A stretch of DNA of 64,000 nucleotides from Nageia nagi. Taxonomy: Eukaryota > Pinophyta. Made by a program: the position numbers and the translations under genes. The notes beneath the pieces were generated by a model. The model ran no database searches, had not been told where the DNA came from, and saw only the letters and a program-made list of their open reading frames with translations. Numbering within the stretch: the first letter of the stretch is position 1; every line of letters begins with the position of its first letter. This document shows positions 57,181 to 64,000 of this stretch, in pieces. The stretch covers positions 102,982,001-103,046,000 of the forward strand of contig JBITNC010000001.1 in assembly GCA_050084985.1 (NCBI GenBank), written 5' to 3'.

Positions 57181-59790
57181 TCTTTTTTTTGTTGAAATGC
57201 TTATAAATTATATTAACTTATAAAAGATAATACAAAATCTACAAACAAAAATGTGGGTGGAAATTGATAACACCCTGACAGGAGACGAATGGGATAAATT
57301 AATCATCCCCATATCAAAAACTAGAAACCAACAAACTATAAGCCAAATGTTAAAATCGCATATCTCAAAATAGAGATCACATGTAAATAGTAGAGTACAC
57401 AGCAAAAGTATAGCTAAGGACAACAATAGGATCATTTAAATGCTGTAAGAATATACTCTTTTCTTCTACAAGTGCACAAACTTCATCTAAATGTTGTGAG
57501 AAAATGATCACTTATTTTGGTAGATGCACGATCTTCATCCAATGCTGGAAACATTCTCCTAATGTTCAATTAACTCTTTCAAGTGCTCCACCTTCATATT
57601 CTTTGTACTTGCACTGATATTTGAAAAAATACCTTTGTAATGGTAGTAATTCTATTAGAAAGTGTGAAATAATTATCTATACTACCATTTGCAAATAGGC
57701 AATGGTTTCAGGTTTTCCAGATTTCAAAAAGAATGGTCACTCAAAAGATATGCCAAACATCAATGAGCTTAAGAGGAATTTTAGTGTAATCTCTAAGCAA
57801 CATTTGCTGCCAATTAAAAAGTTTTGGATAGAATGACTTACAGAAATCATAAATCCATCCTATCCATGAAAATTGAATTGGTAAAGTGGGTAATTACCAT
57901 AGTGGAGGCCCGAGTTCAATTCTTTACACTCTTCCAAGTACCCATGCATGTTATGGAGTTTAAGTTCCCTTATTCAAATTTGAAGAAAGGGGCTTGCCAA
58001 CAAAAAAAATATCGCAGTCTAAGGCCTAGGAAAGCCTTGATGCATGATGCACCAAGTAAAGTGTGCAAGCTTAGGCTCAAGGCCTAACTTCCAAATAGTT
58101 TGCATTCCTTTTCCCTAATTTGTAATTGGGGAGATCAAATTCCACCTTTCATTCAACTTATTCACCATAGAAAAATATGGTGATAACCACTATATCCTAT
58201 CTTAGCCTTATATTTTAGGAACAATGTTTTCACATGCTAGTGCCAATCTTTTCACGATGGCTATTGTGAAATGACAATAGACTTCAATTTTAATTCATAT
58301 GATGTAACATCCTATAAATAATAATAAGCAATTTCATCTAAGTTTGCAATCTGAAAAGTTTTTTTAAGATCTTGCCATTGAAGCAAATCTCAAGGGGCAA
58401 TTAATAACATCTTTGAGTTGAGAAATTCTCTTACAACAGAGCAAAGAGGGTGAAACCATGGGCATGGCGCAAAACTATAATTATCTTGCTAAAAAAGTGT
58501 TGATCACCAAAGGTTTTGAAAATTATATGACAAACCAAGTCGAATTTCAGACTATGCCCAACAAAGCCAAGGGTTAATAGACTCCCAAGCCTTCCAAATC
58601 CTCTAGACAAGAAAATAAATTGTAATTTTAATAGGCTTAAGAGTAACTCAAAGAGTTTGAAAACCAATATCTCTCCAAAGTCATTTTCCATGGGGGAGCT
58701 CTGATGAAATTTGATGACTCAGAAGAATTATCCATGTCTTCGCCCCTTCCAAAGCTCTTATTATCCATTTCACATACAATGCAAGACCTTGTCTGAGAAT
58801 ATTAATCAAACCCATGTCTCCATATGCAATTGGGAGACAAGTGTCCCAAGCAATTTGGTAAAAGCTAGATCTAGAGGGAGAAGCCTAAACAAAAGGGACC
58901 CAACAAGACAAGTAATAGACATGAGTTGTTGCAAGAATTCTAGAATAAATTTGAGTTTTATTAGCTAAAGCTAATGGCTTGGTGAGCCAATAGTTTAACT
59001 TAGAAGCAACTTTGTCAATAATATGTTTCCGAAGATTAATAGGAGATTCTCCAAAAGAAAAATGAATAACCAAATTTTTAAATATCTCACCTAGTTGTAT
59101 CCATTTCTATTGTTAATACTGCAACCATTTTGGACATTTAAATTGGGCTAGGTGAAAGCATCGAGCCTTTTTCCATTATAGACTAGAACCAGAAGCTAGA
59201 CAAAAACTATCCTAAGAACATGGAGCTTCTAAAACTACCCCTGCATCCCCAATAAGAGTGAGAAAACTATCAGCAACAAAATGTCCATTGATTAGACGAA
59301 TTGGGAAGAGAAATACCTTGCACCAAGTTCATTGGAGAAACACTATGTTGCAAATACCAAAAGGCTTTTGTGGCTAACACATATAGAGCTAAAGGTAATG
59401 GACAACCTTGGTGAATAGACCAATAAATGGAAAATATAGTAGATTAATCCCTTTCATTCAGGGAAGCTAAGGCATCTACAAAGAGCATATTTATAGTTGA
59501 AATAAAAGTGGGACCCAAGCCAAGGGGTTTAAGCATTTGCAAAATAAAATTCTAGTCAATTTTTTCATATGCCTTCTCAAAGTTTATCTTAACAAATGTT
59601 GTAAGTTGATGTGATTTATATGTCCATTCCATGCCTTCCCAAATAGTAAGAATATTATTATGAATATAATGCCCACGAATGAAATTAGTATGCTTTGGAT
59701 AAATAATCACAACTAGGAAATCTACGAGTCTCAAAGGGAACACTTTTGCTTTAATTTTGTATGAAACATTCAAACATTTCATGAAAAAAC
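57181..59790 (-). pseudogene. LINE ORF2 remnant, 3' half of reverse transcriptase onward
   Basis: Minus-strand frame 59782-59552 contains HNNILTIWEGMEWTYKSHQ and KINFEKAYEKID, then in broken frames WNFILQML, FISTINMLFVDA and SIHQGCPL: the consecutive conserved blocks of plant LINE reverse transcriptase. Frame 59073-58885 has LANKTQIYSRILATTHVYYL, typical of the later ORF2 region, and frame 58691-58431 is further downstream. A T run at about 57181-57190 may be the tail (A run on the coding strand). N-terminal endonuclease and the start of RT are missing. Opposite in orientation to the ORF1 at 54.6 kb, so a different copy. Confidence 0.7.
57874..57935 (+). repeat. SINE-like fragment with tRNA promoter boxes
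   Basis: Matches 7689-7745: ATTGGTAAAGTGGGTA, then GAGTTCAATTC (B-box pattern). It lies within the decayed LINE region. Confidence 0.4.
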
Positions 59791-60049
59791 CTCAAGATAA
59801 ATTTTGGAGAGTAGTTGGTGACTCAAAGATTACTTGACAAGAAAAACCTCAAACATTTCATGAAAAAAACATACAAAGAAAATATTTATATACGAATTTA
59901 GAAAGTTGCAAAGGCAATTTTCTATTAGATTTAAATGAAATAAGTACATTCATTGTTTTTAATCATCAAAATTTAAAAATACAACAATTTAAATTATCAA
60001 GTAGTTCTAAAGTTTAAGACTCTAAATTTTAAAGACTTTGAGTCTAGAA

Positions 60050-60997
60050 TCTAAACTACTGGAATGACCTCTTTTCCCTTAACCTCATATATGTCCTTGC
60101 AACGGGTGGTTTCTATGGAAGTGGAAAATCTTCATTCTCAATAGGATCCTCAAGTATGTCCTCGAACTCCATACAACCTATAGTTGTTGCTACAATTGAT
60201 GTACCTACTTCCCATTCAAGTTGCTCATTTCCTCCTTAGTGAAGAAGGGTTCCACAATTTCAACCACCCAATCTACTCGTGGAAACATAGAATCAGGCCA
60301 ATGGTATCATGTGACTTTGTGCCCCACTTGTTTGACACAAAGGCTAAGATTGTATTGGACAAACACAGGGTCATTGAGGCACTAGTGTCTCAACTTGTTA
60401 CATTTCGTGGTGTGAATGCTCTCAAACAACGACCAATAATATCCTTGCTGCTAGTCTTTGAAGATTTGGACATTGAGCACCATTATCTTCCCACCATAAA
60501 TTTGCAAAAAAGAAATGACATTTTAAAAAGTCAATCTTGATTTGACATTATGTACATTCTAAAAAGACCCTACTTTTATTGAATTTTAAACTGTTACTTG
60601 GCCACAAGGTTGTCTTCGACATTTTGTAAACAAGTGAAGGAAGAACCCTTCCTTTAGCTCTCTTGTCATCTTGCACCTCATCGGGAATTATGTTTTTGAT
60701 GTGATCCTCAAGAATCATCATCTCTATGTAGGTATAGAGGCCATTGATAACCTTCTCATTGGGCTCAAAATCATTATCGTAAAAAAACTTGGGATTCAAG
60801 TAGTACCTTGGTACATTTAAAGGTCGATCAAATTGTTGGGTCCATATCCTATTAATGATATGCCAAATGGGATCTAATTTATTTTGGTTTACTTGATAAA
60901 TACGTTGGATAGTCTTGTTAGCCCTATCCACTGGCTCATATAGATATCCCCTCAACATCAACTTTCTATCTACAAGATAAAGAACCTTGACTATCAT
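60050..60997 (-). pseudogene. hAT-3 transposase, C-terminal remnant
   Basis: Frame 60997-60548 (RGYLYEPVDRANKTIQRIY, RIWTQQFDRPLNVPRYYLNP) aligns with 49474-49061 of hAT-2. The dimerisation region follows at 60540-60050 but is broken by stops; only fragments such as ARILL and the acidic tail words remain. Confidence 0.65.
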
Positions 60998-61297
60998 TTA
61001 CAATTCATTAAAAAAATCAACTTTTAGATTTACAACTTTAAATTTAAGAATACGAAAATTCAAAGTTACAAACTAAAAATTGAAAAGTATAAAAGAACAC
61101 ATGTAAATTACCTTGATGACCTCCTCAACACCCTTTCAAAAAAGTTATCAAACACTATCTTGACGACCCTACCTCCATCCTTCCTATAGAAAAATGGAGA
61201 TTCCCTCTATTTATCACACACAAAAATCTTCTTAAGAGAAGCTTTTACATCAAAGATGCTCTTTAATGTAATGAAATTGGAGGCAAATTGAGTGATA

Positions 61298-62304
61298 TGT
61301 GAGAGACCTTACCAAAATTATTTGTATTTTGGTAGATAAAATTCAGAAAATATTACAACAAACTCAGGTCTGAAAAATATGTAGAAAATTCACCAAAAAC
61401 TCACTCTACAATTTTTATAAAATTTTGCTGAAAGTGGAAATAGATTTTAGAGAGAAAAGAGTATCCAAATTACACACTAAATATTCAACTTGAGCCTCCT
61501 AGGGTTAGACATCCCACCTAGGGCAAAAAATTGATTTGAAAATGCACCAAAAACGAGTGATCCTCCTTGGTTGCAATCTCTGGTCAAAACTTGTTCAAAT
61601 CCACTTTAATTTTTTGTGATCTAGTTGCTATAGGAAAACTAGGGTTTCAACCCTCATATCTGAAACTGAAAAACTCAATAAAGCACACCTGTAAACCTTG
61701 AATGAGTTTACCATAGGAAACATAACATTGTTCTTCCTCAAGTTTTATCCAAAGAGGTTGGCCTTCCTCAATAGATCCCACTTTTGTATCTGGCCATTTG
61801 CAGAAGGAAGTGATATTGTTGGAGCAATAATCTTTAGGGTTTTAAGATGACAAAAGGTTCTTGCAACTTCAAATAGACCCACTCTACACTTTAGGGTTTC
61901 ATGAACCACCTTCTAGATTCAACGCTCCATATTGCTCCATGTAGGAGATTAAATCTACACCCTTAGATGCTTAAGAAAAAGTCCTCACCCTTAGCTGTTT
62001 ATTAATCCCTTAGAAGCCCAACATTCCATTGTGGGGTCCCATAATAACTTAAAAAACGTTTTTTGCACATGTTGAAATAAATTAGTAATATTTATGACAT
62101 TATTATGTGACTTTTTTTTTTAAAAAAACATATCACTTAAATACTTTAGCATTTCACTAAAATACCTCTAAAACACTTCTAGATGTATTAAAACACGACT
62201 AAGTTGTCCAAGAGGAGGGATGTTCCACCCATGAAAAAACTTATTCAACACTTAAACAAAAAGATATAATATTTACAAAGTTTATCAAAATTTGGGAGAT
62301 TACA
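61298..62304. mobile_element. Solo LTR, 1007 bp, inserted in hAT-3
   Basis: Begins TGTGAGAGACC, ends GGGAGATTACA, flanked by TGATA at 61293-61297 and 62305-62309. hAT-2 has an uninterrupted counterpart of the target ('ggaggcaaat...ctccttgccac', near 49800-49820), which shows the insertion. No internal coding region, so it is a solo LTR formed by LTR-LTR recombination. Strand is not determined. Confidence 0.85.
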
Positions 62305-62319
62305 TGATACTTGGATGAA

Positions 62320-63454
62320 TGATCTCCTTGCCACTTGTGTGCTCTCTTATCAAATTTAGCACCCAAGTGTGGTTGTAGATGAATTTTGTGATTGTTATCG
62401 CTTCTTCAACCACATTTCTAATGCATGTGAGCCTACTAATGTACTATAGGATACGATCAATGCAATGGGTTTCACATAGGCCCCAAAATATGGTGGGGTA
62501 GTTCTACTCTAGAGGTTTTCTTGCAACCACATATATTACAATGTTGTCCATCACTACTTGGACAACATTCTCCATACCCACTTCCAACACCACCTCCTTA
62601 GGCAAGTTGTAAATCAATTGTGTATTTTTATATAATGTGATGTGTTAACCGAATTCAAGAAGACCATTAATCCACTTGAAGCCACCATGAAGTTGATGTG
62701 TGTGCAATTCCTCACATCTGCCCACCTGTCTAACAAAATATTGCATCCATGTTTGTGTCAACCCTTTCCTTGCTCAAGGGCACATGTGTTGGCAATTACC
62801 TCCTCAAGCAAAGGTCTGTTGAAATCCTTTGTGGTATGAAGCTTCATCCCTCTTCCAACAACGGAATACTATTGCCATGGCATCCTAGTAAGGACTATTT
62901 GTAACATTAAAAGGAATGTTGCAATAGTGCCAAATATTTGTAGCTGTTGTTTGCATTGCTTTGATCTTCTATTTCCCCCATGTTGTTCTATCAGGGAAGG
63001 TTGTGTCTCTTTATGAGAAACAAAAAACATTGGATTTGTAATATCACTTGTTGAAAATCGAACATGTGAGCCAAACATAGACACTTCTTGTGATCCTGAT
63101 TCATAAATCTTCCAGTAATCATCCAAGCTCCCCCCAAGCCTTGCTCCAACTGTAATCTTGGTATTTTTCCATTCTGACTTTTGTTTTGATTTTGAAGCAA
63201 TTAAGGCTTGAATCTCATGAGTGATCTTAGGAGGCACAACATCACAAAGTCCTATATCAATCAGGTATCCTTGCAAGATGGAATTTAAGTCTATTGATAC
63301 CACCCTTGTAATGTTTTTTTTTGCAATAGTTGCAAAAAATTTGGTTTGGAAGATCACCCATTTGTGTATGCTTCCAAGCAAGATTCTTCCCTTTGGGTGC
63401 ACTTGAATAGCCCTCATTTGCAAATGCCATTTGCAAAGTGCAAAAAAAACCCAT
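62320..63454 (-). pseudogene. hAT-3 transposase, BED finger and core remnant
   Basis: BED finger near 63360-63270 (IFCNYCKKKHYKGGINRLKFHL). Frame 63423-62869 overlaps it after a shift. Core remnants at about 62700-62330 align in order with the hAT-2 core (V...VVMDNIV for the NNA block, HIGPQNMVG-like for the SPC block), with many changes. Start and full frame are lost. Confidence 0.6.
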
Positions 63455-63885
63455 TTGAAGGAAAGAAAAACCCTAACCCTATTTTTTTTAACAAATTTTA
63501 AAAAATCAAAAATAAAAAAATACCCATTTGAAGTATGGGCATTGGCATTAAAAAAAATTGTTTAGTGAAAATAAATAAATAAAAAAAAACTACCTCTTCA
63601 AATGCTCAATGAAAATAAAAAAACTCATGGATGAATCACAAAATCTCGTGAAATCTACGATGAAAAGTTTGAAATCCATGATGAAGCTCCTCAAATATGG
63701 TGAACCTTTAAATCCTCCATGAATAAGACTGTCTTTTTCCTGCGTCTTTTCCTCTCGATGGTTGTTGAGATGTCTAGTTTTCAGACAAGTTACCTATTGG
63801 AAATTCATCGAAACTCGACAGTGAGTTACTTGGTCAAGCAAAAATGCATGAGTTTTCGTGTTTACTCACAAGTTTTCCATCATTG

Positions 63886-64000
63886 GTTAAAGTAGTCTCA
63901 TGCAATTCCCCAATGGATAGAAGATGATCACAAGTTACTTTTAGGTGATTTGGAACCTTGGTTGGGACTATTCATGCACATATCTAATGTAGCTTGACAA
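63886..64000. other. Flank of hAT-3, nothing recognised
   Basis: GTTAAAGT (63886-63893) would be the right 8-bp duplication of hAT-3; the left copy is not visible. Confidence 0.35.

Larger units (their letters stand above)
59795..63885 (-). mobile_element. hAT transposon (hAT-3), decayed, left end lost
   Basis: The right end inverted reads CAATGATGGAAAACTTG, nearly the left end of hAT-2, so the two are one family. On the left, similarity to hAT-2 begins with 'ttttggagagta' (59796), directly beside LINE sequence, and no inverted repeat or duplication is seen. Interrupted by the solo LTR 61298-62304. Without it the element is about 3.1 kb. Confidence 0.7.

Noticed and set aside
59771-59870. 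20-bp near-repeat 'caaacatttcatgaaaaaac' at the LINE/hAT-3 junction
   Set aside because: One copy lies inside LINE coding sequence and the other in hAT-3; it is too far from any proven border to be a target duplication. Possibly microhomology.
48019-63893. GTTAAAGT both beside hAT-2 (48019) and at the right flank of hAT-3 (63886)
   Set aside because: An 8-mer of this composition is expected about once by chance in 64 kb of AT-rich DNA, and it is not at the left border of hAT-3.
53080-64000. Search for the next host exon
   Set aside because: No segment with acceptor, donor, open phase 0 and similar charged composition was convincing; the next exon is probably beyond the window.

Overview
The window looks like nuclear DNA of a large plant genome, most likely a gymnosperm such as a conifer (inferred from repeat content and intron size; no species marker is visible). 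It is AT-rich and eukaryotic, with no operons, ribosome binding sites, rRNA, tRNA or CRISPR. Almost everything in it is transposable-element sequence, much of it nested and decayed.

One host gene appears to run through most of the window on the + strand. Five short exons (7493-7538, 13519-13568, 13758-13799, 15784-15897, 53001-53079) have GT/AG borders and mutually compatible phases. Spliced, they give 110 codons of an uninterrupted, charged, conserved-looking nuclear-type protein. The introns are about 6.0 kb, 0.19 kb, 2.0 kb and 37.1 kb. The last holds most of the elements below. Further exons must lie outside the window on both sides.

Layout. 1-4170: LTR-like and minisatellite-like retroelement debris with a broken minus-strand gene of unknown family (691-2211). 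7540-13518: intron with a second broken minus-strand gene of unknown family (10280-12041). 16370-19560: plus-strand retroelement debris and LTR pieces. 21062-25332: a hAT transposon with 18-bp terminal inverted repeats and a perfect 8-bp target duplication. 25500-35178: an old Ty1/copia element on the minus strand. It lost its reverse transcriptase region, where another LTR now sits, and its gag was interrupted by a very young, full-length copia element (29441-34548; two differences between 546-bp LTRs; 5-bp target duplication). 35238-43637: a 1.5-kb tandem duplication, the second copy of which took a 5157-bp noncoding element with a 5-bp target duplication. That element carries an array with a strikingly regular 183-bp period. 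43640-46880: plus-strand retroelement end with a Glu-rich broken ORF. 48035-51459 and 59795-63885: two related hAT elements, the second with a 1007-bp solo LTR in it. 54579-55939 and 57181-59790: parts of two LINEs in opposite orientation.

No complete autonomous element is intact: the young copia has a one-base deletion at the protease active site and one in-frame stop before the reverse transcriptase. The most unusual item is the noncoding 183-bp-period element at 37610-42766.
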